DNA of 64,000 nucleotides, from positions 8,915,122 to 8,979,121 of the forward strand of contig OX388327.1 in the NCBI GenBank assembly GCA_947579605.1. The letters run 5' to 3'. Below are positions 53,379-63,968 of the stretch, one piece after another (position 1 is the stretch's first letter; each line of letters starts with the position of its first letter). Source of the stretch: Athripsodes cinereus (Eukaryota > Arthropoda > Insecta > Trichoptera > Leptoceridae). A model generated the notes under the pieces. It was not told where the DNA came from. It did not search any database and saw nothing but the letters and a program-made list of their open reading frames with translations. The translations under genes and the position numbers were made by a program.

Positions 53379-53592
53379 TTTCAACTCTTTCCTCTCTAGA
53401 ACAAAAAACAGCCTCCACCGTTCAGTGCATAGCGTATTATTTTGCGCCAATTGGCTCACATCTTTCTTCGAAATTCCTAACGCTCTGATGTCGTTGTCAT
53501 AGCCACGGTGTTTTGTGAAATAGAGACGGCCAAGCCATGGGAAATCTTGTAGACAAAAGAACGGTACTCCTTTTTTGCCTACTTTCATTTGA
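53378..53592 (-). mobile_element. LINE family D 3' fragment (D5)
   Basis: The minus strand encodes the degenerate GRLYFTKHRGYDNDIRALGI and ERWRLFFVLE block of the LINE D C-terminus. A tRNA-like SINE head abuts its 3' side at 53378. Confidence 0.7.
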
Positions 53593-54259
53593 CACTCTTA
53601 GTAAAACATGATTTTTATTATTATATCGTCTTTATTACATTAAATATAGGCACATTCTTATCATTAACAATTTACAATATATTTGACACATGGAAAATCA
53701 CTGGCACATCTCATACTAGGCTTTCGTTCTTGAGATTGTCTGCCAGGAGCATTGTTTTTTCTGTATTTTACAGTTGAGTGACAAAAGTCGCTCTGCATAA
53801 AGGAAGCCGATTTCTTGACTGTGATCCTTAAAGATGGACGAAAATAAGAAAACTATAGTCGAATGTCAAATTCTGGTCGAATCCGGGTATAAGTCTAGTT
53901 TGTCAATATGACATTGAACTTAAATATGTTGGCATTTTGATAACAATATAGTATTACAAGTACCTACCTATGCTATATTATCAAACTCTTGAACGATTTT
54001 TTATTCATTCATAGTTTAACATTTGAAACAGTAACTGTTGATTTCCGCGCTTTCTAAAATTGAATTTCGCGCCTTTTTGCGATACTGCGATTAATAAGTG
54101 ATTAAACATTATTTCATAAAATATACTTAATTTTAAATTTGAATTGATTTGTGTTTAAAAAATAGTACATTATTTATTTGTTCTATTTATCTGTCTCTGT
54201 GATCTCTACGCCAGAATTAACAGTGATAATAATAATAATATAATATGTTATAATAATAT
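53593..54259. other. No gene seen
   Basis: AT-rich, ending in an ATA microsatellite just before the TIR element. Confidence 0.55.
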
Positions 54260-55068
54260 CGCACATTGAAAACAAAAGTGGCAGTGTACAAAAAATGTAA
54301 ATTTTGAGTTTAAACGATGTTTAAAACGCTCAAATTAAAACGCATCCAATACAAAAACACCGATTCCAATAGCTTGTTTAGTTATCCCTAGAGGTCACTG
54401 GTACCGGTTTGTACTTTTTGTATAAGCTTCAAGTTGCTAATTATTAAAGTGACACTATACCAGTTGGAGTCAAACGGCCGCAGTGGTTTTTTTTTATTAT
54501 TTATTGGTAACAAATATAATATACAATAGACCATTAAAGGTCACGTGGTCTTGTCTATGGATTTGCTTTTGCTTGGGAGGCAAGCAATCAGATTGCGCAA
54601 ATCATCCTTGTAGGATGTTATGCCATTAGAGAAAAAAAAGAAAGTCAGACGACAAAATAATAACAAAATCGACACTGACAGTTTTTTTGATTATGAGGTA
54701 TCTATTCTTTAGGCGTCCCACCTAATATTACACCGTAAACACTGTGAATGTGTTGTGTTGGGATGCCTGATGCCCCTCAATGATTTTTCTGTGACGTCAT
54801 CCTTTAATGGTCTATAGAAGAAAAAAAAATACAATTTACTAGTCACGGCAAATCTAAAATGATTTGTTGTACATTAATTTAAGGAAAAACTAAATGTATA
54901 AATGACATTTTAAGTATAGTGTCATTTTTATATATTACTTTGTATAAATAATGTATTCAAGAAACGAGTAGAGGTATAAACTATAGAACTATAACAAAAA
55001 CTTTGAATGGCCATACCTACTGAAAAATCATGTTTTTTGTATAATGCCACTTTTGTTTTCAATGTGCG
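54260..55068. mobile_element. TIR DNA element with nested MITE H2
   Basis: The ends CGCACATTGAAAACAAAAGT and GGCA, then TACAAAAAA, are complementary to 55068-55030 with two mismatches. AT-rich flanks ATAT on both sides may be the duplication. Without H2 it is about 530 bp. No transposase. Confidence 0.7.
54536..54815. mobile_element. MITE family H, copy 2, nested in a TIR element
   Basis: About 280 bp, same ends; carries GTCACGTGG near the left and TGACGTCA near the right end. Lies inside 54260-55068. Confidence 0.85.
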
Positions 55069-55074
55069 ATATGT

Positions 55075-55870
55075 GTTTGAGAAAGAACGGAAATAAAATT
55101 CGGTGTTTTGGTCATGGAAGGAGTGAATGAGAACAGAATGTATAGTAAAATATTATGCCTCAGATGAAAGGTGCTCGGGGTTTTGTCCGTTCGAGGGTTA
55201 AATGGCAATATTTTGTAAACTAGATCCTTCAAGAGAGACTTATAAATTATTTTTAATTAAGAAAATATAATATATGTCCCCAACTACCTGTTGAATTTTC
55301 TGTTATCATTTCTATAGCAAAAGGAGTTTGTATTATTTAAAAAAAAAGTTTTATATCCCTTATCTCTATGCCTAATCAGTATTTATACGAATTTCTAGAA
55401 TTCTGTTCCAAAAATAAATCAATATTTGGTTTTCTCGGAAATTAATGGCAAAATAAATTTATAACACATATTCCATTCAGAGATTTTTCAGAATTTATTC
55501 CTTAGTGCATATTATTATATTGTTGACAATAAATTATTTTATGTCAGAGGGATATTACATTATGTCGATTATTGGTCATTTACATATTAATGTTTTGCTC
55601 GTTTTGATGGCATATTCACGTATTTTGAAAATGTGCTTTATTTTGTGATAACCATACATATAAAATTAAGTCAAATTTTTGTTAATGCGAAATTCTGATG
55701 ACAATAATCTCCTAGTCCTCATCCTCCAAGTCTTCAATATTGAAAACAGTATATTATTAAAGCATGAATGTAAAAGAAGCGAAAGAAGTATGTAAGGACA
55801 GATCTATTTGACGATCCGTTCTCTCTGCCTACCCCACTTGAGATGCGGTGTGAGGGAATAGATAGATAAA
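55075..55870 (+). mobile_element. LINE family G 3' fragment (G5), interrupted
   Basis: 55075-55245 (TTCGGTGTTTTGGTCATGGA, then the GRP/KW block) and 55765-55870 (GCATGAATGTAAAAGAAGCG to CTACCCCACTTGAGATGCGG and a (TAGA)n tail) are the two halves of a G 3' end. The roughly 515 bp between them is unassigned and is probably a later insertion. Confidence 0.6.
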
Positions 55871-56367
55871 AAAAATTGAACATCGAGCGGCAAAAATTAG
55901 GTTTCGTAACATAGTGTAGTTTCGCTTCGACATACAGCCGTCGATATTTTGTAGAATAGTATTCTAGTATGTAATTATCAAGGTATGACTAATGCCTATT
56001 GTCATTATAGGACCAGATTTTTGCATTTGGGTATTCCATAATATACTATAAAGATAAGAATAATAATAATGACAAATACACCCTTACCAGGCCATTATAA
56101 TTATCTTGAATGTACGGAGGCTACCTGAGTTATTGAAATTCGTAATTCATTCAGTATTTTGAAAAACGCCCGAGGAATCGGTCACAGTCAAATATTTCTG
56201 ATCAGTGCATATTTTTATTTATTTTTATTTTATATACATAATTATTTGAGTTATTGTTTATTTCTTGCCGACTCCAGCTGATCTGTGATAATTTATTTAA
56301 TTTCTGAAGTGATAAATACAAGTTCATAGTGTTTCTAATTTTTTTATTGTGTTGAATTCTCCTCATC

Positions 56368-56445
56368 ATGAAAGAGTTACTGGGTGTAGCTTTGGTGCCC
56401 TTGGGCCTTGTAATTGGCCTCACAATTTTTAACGTGAAAAAGTAA
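56368..56445 (+). CDS. Small ORF, 25-residue predicted membrane peptide, upstream of flotillin-2 exons
   Basis: An ATG opens a 25-codon frame, MKELLGVALVPLGLVIGLTIF followed by NVKK and TAA. It has a charged N-terminus, about 17 hydrophobic residues, then a basic tail, like a single-pass membrane micropeptide. The stop codon overlaps a near-perfect splice donor (AAAA|GTAAGT, with GT at 56442-56443). If that donor were used with the flotillin acceptor at 56988, the reading frame would not be the flotillin frame, so this is not simply a flotillin coding exon. It could be a micropeptide, an upstream ORF in an alternative 5' exon, or chance. I do not recognise a family. Confidence 0.3.
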   Translation: MKELLGVALVPLGLVIGLTIFNVKK

Positions 56446-56987
56446 GTATGAAAAATAATACGCATGCATTCGAAGAAATAAAAAAAGAATGTTTTTTTTT
56501 CAATATCCACAAATCACAAAGTGAAATGAAACGTTTGTTTTTTTTATTTTTCATTTTGGATATCTGCCTACTGATATATTGAACCCAATATAATCAATAA
56601 TGTTTTAATTTAATCTTCTGTTGATTTAATTTTATCTGCGGAACCAATGTAAAGAGAAGAACAGATTTAATATAGTTTGCTCTTCTGAAATTTAAACTTC
56701 CGATATTATATAATTATATTAAAACTTACAATGACGCATCTAGAATCGTCACAGAATTCTTAGAAAGCCCTTTTATTTACCTACCTACTTATTTTGTTAA
56801 ATTCAAATTTCTAAAATTTGAATTGAAATCGCGCCTTTGTCATTTGAAACTGTAGTAAATCTCTTAGTAGATTTTTTGTGTGTAGGTATGTGTTTTGCTT
56901 TGTTAACGTATTTTGGATGGTTTTTTTCTCTGTCTTCATCAAATCTTCTTGGACTTGTTTGAAATATATTTTTTTATGTTGTTACAG

Positions 56988-57220
56988 GAACGCTTACAGT
57001 CGAAGAGGTCTACAAGGACAGAGATCAGTTCGCAGCTCTAGTCCGCGAGGTAGCCGCTCCGGACGTAGGGCGGATGGGCATAGAGATCCTGTCGTTCACC
57101 ATCAAGGACGTCTACGATGAGGTGCAATACCTCACGTCTCTAGGCAAGGCACAGACAGCATTTGTCAAGAGGGACGCCGATGCTGGCGTCGCGGAAGCCA
57201 ATAGGGATGCGGGAATTAGG
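56988..57220 (+). CDS. Flo2: Flotillin-2 internal exon (first in window)
   Basis: The acceptor is the TTACAG before 56988 and the donor is GTAAGA at 57221. The first two bases complete a split Gly codon, then comes TLTVEEVYKDRDQF. The exon ends DAGIR at a complete codon (phase 0). It covers the end of the SPFH domain and the start of the helical region (VKRDADAGVAEANRDAG). Confidence 0.93.
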
Positions 57221-60200
57221 GTAAGAAAACATTCATACATATAGACCATTAAAGGTCACGTGGTCTTGTCTATGGATTTGCTTTTGCTTGGGGGGCAAAC
57301 AGTCAGATTGCGCAAATCATCCTTGTAGGATGTTATGCCATAAGAAAAAAAGAAGAAAGTCAGACGACAAAATAATAACAAAATCGACACTGACAGTTTT
57401 TTGATTAATAGGTATTCTTTAGGCGTTCCACCTAATATTACACCGTAATCGTCTGTTGTGTTGGGATGCCTGATGCCCCTCAATGATTTTTCTGTGACGT
57501 CATCCTTTAATGGTCTATTAAATATTATTAAAATCATGCAGATTCAACAACTTGAAAGTGACATCCAATACGCTTGTGTTTTGCTTTGAAGTGCTGATTA
57601 ATAGGAGTCCGCTGACTTCTAAGATATTAGAGTATGGAAGGGAGTCTTCAGTATTTTCAACAATCGTTCAAAACAAAAATCAACCGTAAACTATCCTTAT
57701 TGTGGATATTATGGTGAATAATACGGACAGACTGTGAAATGCTTCAAATTCATTGGATAGTTCATGAGAAGTTTTGTCAAAAAAACAACTCCCAATGAAT
57801 TAATCTGGGTTTATTACTGTACCATTTTTTTTAATGCTATTCACTATTTTGTAAATGTATTATGTTTTTTTTTTAATAAATTTGGTGATTTTGTTTTGCA
57901 GGAAGCGGAATGTGAAAAATCGGCAATGGATGTCAAGTACTCCACAGATACGAAGATTGAAGACAACTCGAGAATGTTCAAACTGCAAAAGGCACACTTC
58001 GATCAAGAAATTAACACAGCTGTGAGTATTAAATTCCTGATCTCTCCTAAACGAGTGGATGGTCTTAGATAAGAAAGATAGAATAGAATGGAGTAAATTG
58101 ATAAAGCATTGTTCACCGAATTTAGAATCATTTGCTTCCAAACAAAGTGCTTGATCACAGATTTTCATTCTTTTTAATTTTTTTACCTCTTTAGGGGTTT
58201 AAAAAATCTGGCTCTCTAATTTTGGAGTGTGTATATATTTTGATACATGCAGTAGTAAAGTAAACCACGGTTTGATTAAAATGGAAATATATTTCCACAA
58301 TTCCTTTGGGATAGCTTTAATCCTGGTGGCTGAGCATGTTGTCAGACTGATTTGTTTCAAACAGACACCTTCCCACTTCCCATCTCGCTGTGTAACTGTT
58401 TATAGAACAGGTCTCTGTAAACATAGACTAACGAATTTGGAAATTCAATGAAAAAAATTGGATGCGACCAGTCAGGTGTAAACCAATGTTTGCGACCAAT
58501 CAGTCAGGTTTAAACAATATAGGTCTATGTCTGTAAATTTATATTTCTAGGTATCAGCAACCTTATGTCTGTGTCATTATTGTGTTTCAGAAAGCTGAAG
58601 CCCAGTTGGCTTACGAGCTGCAAGCTGCTAAGGTGAAACAGCGCATCAGGAGTGAGGAGATACAGATAGATATAGTAGAGCGGCGCAAAAGGATTGAGGT
58701 GGAGCAAAAGGAGGTTATGAGGAGGGAAGCAGAACTCTCCTCTACTGTGAGATTACCTGCGGAAGCCGAGGCTTACAAGGTGAACTGCTTGGCTGAAGGC
58801 AAAAAGTAAGAAAAATATTAATACATAATAAAATATTCATTTGTATGAAAGAGATGAGTTGAGAAATATAGAAAAGACCAGCAGTGAAAAAATGGATTAG
58901 AAAAAAGACTTGGAAAATATGAAATAGAATATCCAGTCTTGTTCCACTTATTTAATTAAGTCATTAATTTTGGGTCATTAACACTGTATTAAAGATAAGG
59001 AGTATTAAGCTTAAATCTTCTAAACCTAGATGCACCAAAAACCAATCATAGTTTAATAATTCCGTGCATTCTCCTTTACCCCCTGTGCCATGTATATTTA
59101 GGTTATAAAGGCAGTAGAATATTATGGATAAGAAATTTTACCCATTATTTGGGTCAATTTGGACATGTAATGAGCCAGGTCGTACTTTTATGCTGATGTC
59201 AATGGCATTTCTATGTTTAATGAAAGCCATTGCTGCTGTAAATAAATGCAATGCAGTTTGTGAAAAATTAAAAATAAATTATGAACATTTTTTCAATTCA
59301 TCATCATCATCATCGCCCTCAACACTCCTCTCGGGAGCACAGGGCAGAAAGCAGCCTCCTCCATTCAGAGCGTCTCTGTGCCAATTGCGTCACCTCTTCC
59401 CACGACATTCTTTGCGCTCTGATATTGTTGTCATAGGAACGGTGTATTGTGAAAGAGGGACGCCCGGGCCTACGGAACCCCTGCGGACGGAAGAACAGTG
59501 CTCTTTTTGGCCAACTATTATTGGGCATTCTCAAAACATGTCCCAGCCAGGACCATCGTCTCTCTTGTATTACGGAGATTACAGGTCTCTGCTCGGTGCC
59601 CCGGTGCACAGCATCATTTGTAACATGTTCATACCATCTGTCATCCAAAATCCTTCTAAGACACTTGTTTTCAAAGCTTAGTATCTTCCGCTCTTGAGCC
59701 TTGGTTAAGTGCCAAGACTCGCAGCCATATAGAAGGATTGGGATGATGCACGCATTGAACAAGCGACATTTTGTCCTGATGCTGAGTCCAGACGCCTTCC
59801 AAACTTTGTTCATGTTGTTGAAAGCCCCGCTAGCTGCTCCTATGCGGATTGGTAATTCCTACCGGAGATCACCCTCTGGCGTTATGGTTGCTCCCAGGTA
59901 CCTGAATATACTAACCTGAGATATTTGGGAATTGCCAACCATTAGTGGGGTGTGAGTACTCGTGCATGTACTATTACATATGTACTCTGTTTTACCAGCG
60001 TTGATACGAAGGCCAAGGCGCAAAGAATTTTCATAAAGAGCATTAGCGTTGCACTGTAATCCGTCCACAGATGTATCAAAAAGAGCTAGATCATCCGCAT
60101 ATTCAAGATTGTGCAGCACTCCTACAGACGTCTCACTGTTTTCACGCTGTGATAAAGTCACACCGCCAGGGCCCAGAATAGATTTTCTGAGCAGGTAGTC

Positions 60201-61527
60201 CATAATTATGACAAAGATAAATGGTGCCAATACACAGCCCTGCCGGACTCCAGTGGTGATCCTGAATTTTTTTCAATTACTGACCCAATAATATTTTATT
60301 TTTAGAACCCAGACCATTGATGCGGCTAAAGCTGATGCACAGAAGATCAGACTTCTTGGTCAAGCTGAAGCCGATGCCATTGCTGCTGTGGGTAATGCCG
60401 AGGCCAAGAGGATGGTAATGAAAGCCAAAGTCTTCAAGCAATATGGAGATGCTGCCATCATGGCTATGGTCATGGATGCTTTACCAAAGGTACATATTCA
60501 GTCAATCTATATTTGTCAATAGAATCCAGAGATATGCTCCAATATACTCTGTATGGAAATAGTTAATATTATTCCTTTCTGGGTTAATTCTGATGGTTTG
60601 AATGAGTATATCAAATGAGACTGCACTCAAGAGCGTATTCTGATTTTTTTAGACTAAGGTAGCAGACTGTTTCAGGAGATAGGAATCCCCTCGCGATCTC
60701 CAAAATGTCATTTTGTTATGTTAAATTGCGTCTGATATCTAGGGAAAGACCACCTCTCTCTTCAATGCCATTTTTGCACACTTTAGTACTACTTTAACCC
60801 ACTTTGATACTATTTTGGATTTCTATGCCCTTCTATGCACTGATACACTCTGAAAGTCTCTATTGTATGGAAGAATACGGTCCTGGCTGCATAGTATTTA
60901 CATTTTTTTAATGATAGTTGGCCACAGCTTTTATATTTATGCTTTTATATTTATGTTTTTGTATTGTTTTAAGTATTGTATTATCGTTGTTTTTAAATTA
61001 ACTTGACTTTTTAGAGAATTTTAATTTTTACTTTTTTTTCCTCAAGACTGAGACATTTCTGGTAAGAGTGGAATCTTTGCTGGTCTACATGTTAAATGTA
61101 TTAATTGTCAACATATTGTGTAACGACTGTTTGATTCTAAATATTGTGAAAAAAAAAAAAAAAAAAAAAAGGCGCTGTCTACTCAAAAGGCTCTAAAAAA
61201 AAAGAAACATCAAATGTGAAAGAAGACACAATATTACTCTTTGATGATTCCTTATTCTAACAACAGAATTCTATAGATATTGCCTTAATTTTTCAGATTG
61301 CTGCCGAAGTGTCCGCTCCGCTAGCCAAAGTGGATGAGATTGTTCTGATTGGATCCGATCCCGCTGGAGGAACTGCTTCCGAAATCACCAAACTCGTCGG
61401 ACAAATTCCTCCTGCAGTCAACGCTCTCACAGGAGTAGATCTTTCCAAAGTCCTGGGGAAGCTACCTGGTGCCAAGGTTACTCCGACTCACCAGGGTGGC
61501 CAAGCAGCTGTCACAACCAACCTTTAA
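56988..61527 (+). CDS. Flo2: Flotillin-2, 3' part of gene (five exons; 5' exons not in window)
   Basis: Flotillin-2 is a membrane-raft scaffold of the SPFH/prohibitin-domain family that oligomerises on the cytoplasmic face of plasma and endosomal membranes. Five exons (56988-57220, 57902-58021, 58591-58805, 60306-60489, 61297-61527) join in one frame to give about 326 residues ending in TAA. The first exon carries the end of the SPFH domain, including VREVAAPDVGRMGIEILSFT. Exons 2-4 give the EA-rich coiled-coil flotillin domain (QAEADAIAAVGNAEAKRM). The last exon carries the C-terminal LTGVDLSK motif, which is typical of flotillin-2 rather than flotillin-1. All introns are GT-AG. The N-terminal roughly 120 residues, with the Gly/Cys acylation sites, are absent from the visible sequence; the first exon here starts in phase 1, so upstream coding exons must exist. 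The introns contain MITE H3 and LINE fragment D6. Confidence 0.95.
57241..57518. mobile_element. MITE family H, copy 3 (H3), in a flotillin-2 intron
   Basis: A 278-bp element with inverted ends ATAGACCATTAAAGG and its complement. It lies 20 bp after the donor of the first flotillin exon in the window. It is nearly identical to H1 (51978-52255) and H2 (54536-54815). Just inside one end is CACGTG and just inside the other is TGACGTCA. It has no coding capacity that I trust. Confidence 0.85.
57902..58021 (+). CDS. Flo2: Flotillin-2 exon (second in window)
   Basis: A 120-bp exon between a TTTTGCAG acceptor and a GTGAGT donor, phase 0 at both ends. It encodes 40 residues from EAECEKSAMDVKYSTDTKI to FDQEINTA, part of the flotillin coiled coil. 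Confidence 0.93.
58591..58805 (+). CDS. Flo2: Flotillin-2 exon (third in window)
   Basis: The acceptor is TGTTTCAG and the donor is GTAAGA at 58806. It encodes KAEAQLAYELQAAKVKQ through RLPAEAEAYKV to AEGKK and ends with two bases of a Lys codon. This is the strongly charged coiled-coil core of flotillin. Confidence 0.93.
59299..60267 (-). mobile_element. LINE family D, copy 6, 5'-truncated, in a flotillin-2 intron
   Basis: Minus-strand frames encode reverse transcriptase: FRITTGVRQGCVLAPF, then YADDLALFD at about 60108, then the C-terminal region with PILLYGCESW and WLGHVLRMP. The copy starts inside the RT domain, so it is 5'-truncated, and it ends in a short (GAT)n tail read on the minus strand. 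It is flanked by an 11-bp direct repeat TTTTTTCAATT (59288-59298 and 60268-60278), the target-site duplication of a target-primed insertion. Frames are broken, so it is dead. Confidence 0.85.
60306..60489 (+). CDS. Flo2: Flotillin-2 exon (fourth in window)
   Basis: The acceptor is TTTTTAG and the donor is GTACAT at 60490. The first base completes the split Lys codon. The exon encodes TQTIDAAKADAQKIRLLGQ and the AEA-rich repeats, ending MAMVMDALPK in phase 0. The preceding 1.5-kb intron holds the LINE fragment D6, which ends only 38 bp before this exon, very close to the branch-point and polypyrimidine region. Confidence 0.92.
61297..61527 (+). CDS. Flo2: Flotillin-2 terminal exon
   Basis: The acceptor is ATTTTTCAG. 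It encodes IAAEVSAPLAKVDEIVLIG, then ITKLVGQIPPAVNALTGVDL and a glutamine/threonine-rich C-terminus ending TTNL, with a TAA stop at 61525-61527. The LTGVDLSK motif identifies the flotillin-2 paralogue. Confidence 0.94.
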   Translation: MAAEVSAPLAKVDEIVLIGSDPAGGTASEITKLVGQIPPAVNALTGVDLSKVLGKLPGAKVTPTHQGGQAAVTTNL

Positions 61528-63909
61528 TACCATTACAGCTGTGTTGATAATTTCTCAATTATACTCAAATTTAAAGAGTAATAATTTTACATATTTTTCT
61601 TTTAAGTTTGACAATGTCGTCTTCTCAACAAAGCTTTTTACTGCCGATTTTTATAAAAGTTATTTTTCTATCGATGTGGAATTGCTATCTCAATGTTTGA
61701 ATGTATAATTAAAAGTAACTTTTTTAGTATTGGAAATGCACAAATTTATAATAAATTACATTATTGATCTTCAAATTCTCAAATTGTATTTGTCATTAAG
61801 TCATTATTTTATATATTTTTTTATTTTTTTTTCTTAGGCATTCCAATTTTTTTTCCTTATGCATTTATTTTTGATAATTCTTATTACTAATTTGCTACGT
61901 AATTTATTTCTTTATATGATTTTAATTATACATTCAACAGGCAATATTCTCCGCACGGTTTTCTTCGGAAAAAAATCTTTTTTATACATTTCTCTTTGCC
62001 TACGACTTAAACCCATTCATCCCTGAAGCTTTCTGTAAAAATGTCTGAAACAAATGCCTTGCCAAAAAGACAGTTAAAATAAAAAAAATGAACCAAGCGA
62101 ACAAAATAAACCTAATAAAATGTGAAAGTGATTCAAACAAAAATAAATAAATTAATAAGTTAAAACAGAGACTGCAAAAAATGCAATACATTTTATAATA
62201 CTCCTTTTTAATATCTGTGTTTTTTATTGTTTTATTATTTCCGTGCTATTTTTGTGTGTTTTTAAAATATTTGAGAAAAAATCTCATTTTATTCAACAAT
62301 AATTATCGTCAACTTTATGTTAAAATTTATTTTGTGAATAACTCTCACAATTCAACAATATTTAAAGTCAGCTTTTCTTGAGTGAGGATAATTTGTTGAA
62401 AGTATAATATTTCAACTAAATTGTTACCGTAACAAGTCGAAAAAAAGTTAATGGCATGGTATGTATTTTTTCTTAGCTGCTAGAAAAAATATTTTATCAA
62501 AATATACAATAATGAAACAAGCAACAGATTTAAATTTTACACTTTTAAATTTTCCATTTTTTTGATATGTTTTTCTTAAATAATTAACTACAAATATTTT
62601 TGTATACATACTGCTACTATTTCAAGTACCTATTTTTTCGACTTCCTTGCCCATTTTATAAACGTTTTACATTTTTTTTTTTTAAATAATAGCTATTCTT
62701 TTTATTAAGTAATTTAGAATTCTATATTTGAATATTGTAATATTGTTGTTGCTATCATTTATTTTTACTATATTAATTTTATAAGTGTCATGTATAAAAA
62801 CATACATAGTTCTTTGAGATAAGACCATTATTAATTCCATGTAGGATGGATATAGATAAAAATGGATATACAAAAATAATATTTGAGAATATAATAGTAC
62901 TATTTTCTCAACGTAGTTTAAAACCCACCGAGGCCTTTCGATTAAAAAAAATCCTTAATTAAAATATTTTTTGTATAAATATGGCAATACTAACTATTCA
63001 ACAAAAATTTTCAGTTGTATATTCTAAAATTAATCAAGACTTCCTTCTATTTAAAATTTATATTGTTCTATATTATCTCTCATTTGTTTTTTTTTTCATA
63101 TGCCCTCACATCATAGTTCAACTTTTGTTGGATCAGTAGAATCATAAGAATTCCAATATTGAATGTCTGAACAAATACAAAATTATAATGTTTACCATAA
63201 TCAATGTAATCTAGTCCACTATATAAGGTAAAGTTTGCGTGTATGACTTTTTCAACCTTTTTTTTATGCGTTCAACAATAGTTGAACTGTGAGATTCGGG
63301 GTTCAACGTGGGTAAAGTAACTTTTAGTGTAAATAAATGTCTGCTTACAAAATATATTTGAATGTGTTCATTAGCATTGGATTAAAAAAAATATTAAAAT
63401 TAAAAAAAATATATACAAAATGTAAAACCTTATAGAGGAATTAATTGATAATCACTAACAAATAATATTTAAAAAATAATGTATTCGACGCATAATGTTT
63501 TTTTTTTTATAAGTGTTGAATTTTGTCATTAAATAAATGTAAATCAATGACAATGTGTTCTAATAAGTGTTTGTCACTTGTGGTATAATATAATATAATT
63601 ATTATATTGATATTCAACGCGTTTTATTAACATTGTTTTGTTGAAAGTCGTACCAATTTATAGATTGTTGTTTTCAACTTTAGTTTACCATTTTGTTGAA
63701 AAGTGTGAATCTGTCTTAATATTATGAAAAATTAATATTTCGCTGAATTTTCTTTTCATTTCTTTTTTGAATTCACACTATTATGTTGCTGTACTTAACC
63801 GTATGTATGTCATTTCACGTGTAAATTTTGCCATCTATTCAATGTAAATTTAATTTCATCTGTATAACAATGGATTGTAAAAGTGTACCCGAGGTCTTAT
63901 ATATTGTAC
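61528..63909. other. Flotillin-2 3' UTR and downstream AT-rich DNA with TTCAAC motifs
   Basis: No further ORF. The motif TTCAAC or its complement GTTGAA recurs many times from about 62290 to 63700, including the perfect hairpin GTTCAAC-AATA-GTTGAAC at 63270-63287. Confidence 0.5.
61750..61755 (+). terminator. Candidate polyadenylation signal of flotillin-2
   Basis: AATAAA lies about 220 bp after the flotillin-2 stop. Further AATAAA-like hexamers follow in the AT-rich 3' flank, so this is only the first candidate for the cleavage signal. Confidence 0.45.
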
Positions 63910-63968
63910 GCGACTAACTTTGCGCCCTTTAAGTTGTTTTGCTGTGTTGAGAGCGCGAAGCTAGTCGC
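63910..63968. repeat. 16-bp inverted repeat near window end
   Basis: GCGACTAACTTTGCGC (63910-63925) pairs with GCGCGAAGCTAGTCGC (63953-63968), 14 of 16. The segment is GC-richer than its surroundings and may be the edge of a MITE continuing beyond the window. Confidence 0.55.

Noticed and set aside
56368..56445. Coding first exon of flotillin-2
   Set aside because: Its donor phase does not fit the phase of the 56988 exon, and the peptide does not resemble the flotillin N-terminus.
57000..57120. Arginine/serine-rich frame (RRGLQGQRSVRSSSPRGSRS)
   Set aside because: It is a shadow in another frame of the flotillin-2 exon.
52013..57537. Similar peptide frames in MITE H1 and H3 (RGIRHPNTTDDYGVILGGTP)
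   Set aside because: Similarity follows from the MITE DNA being nearly identical; no proper start and no recognisable domain.
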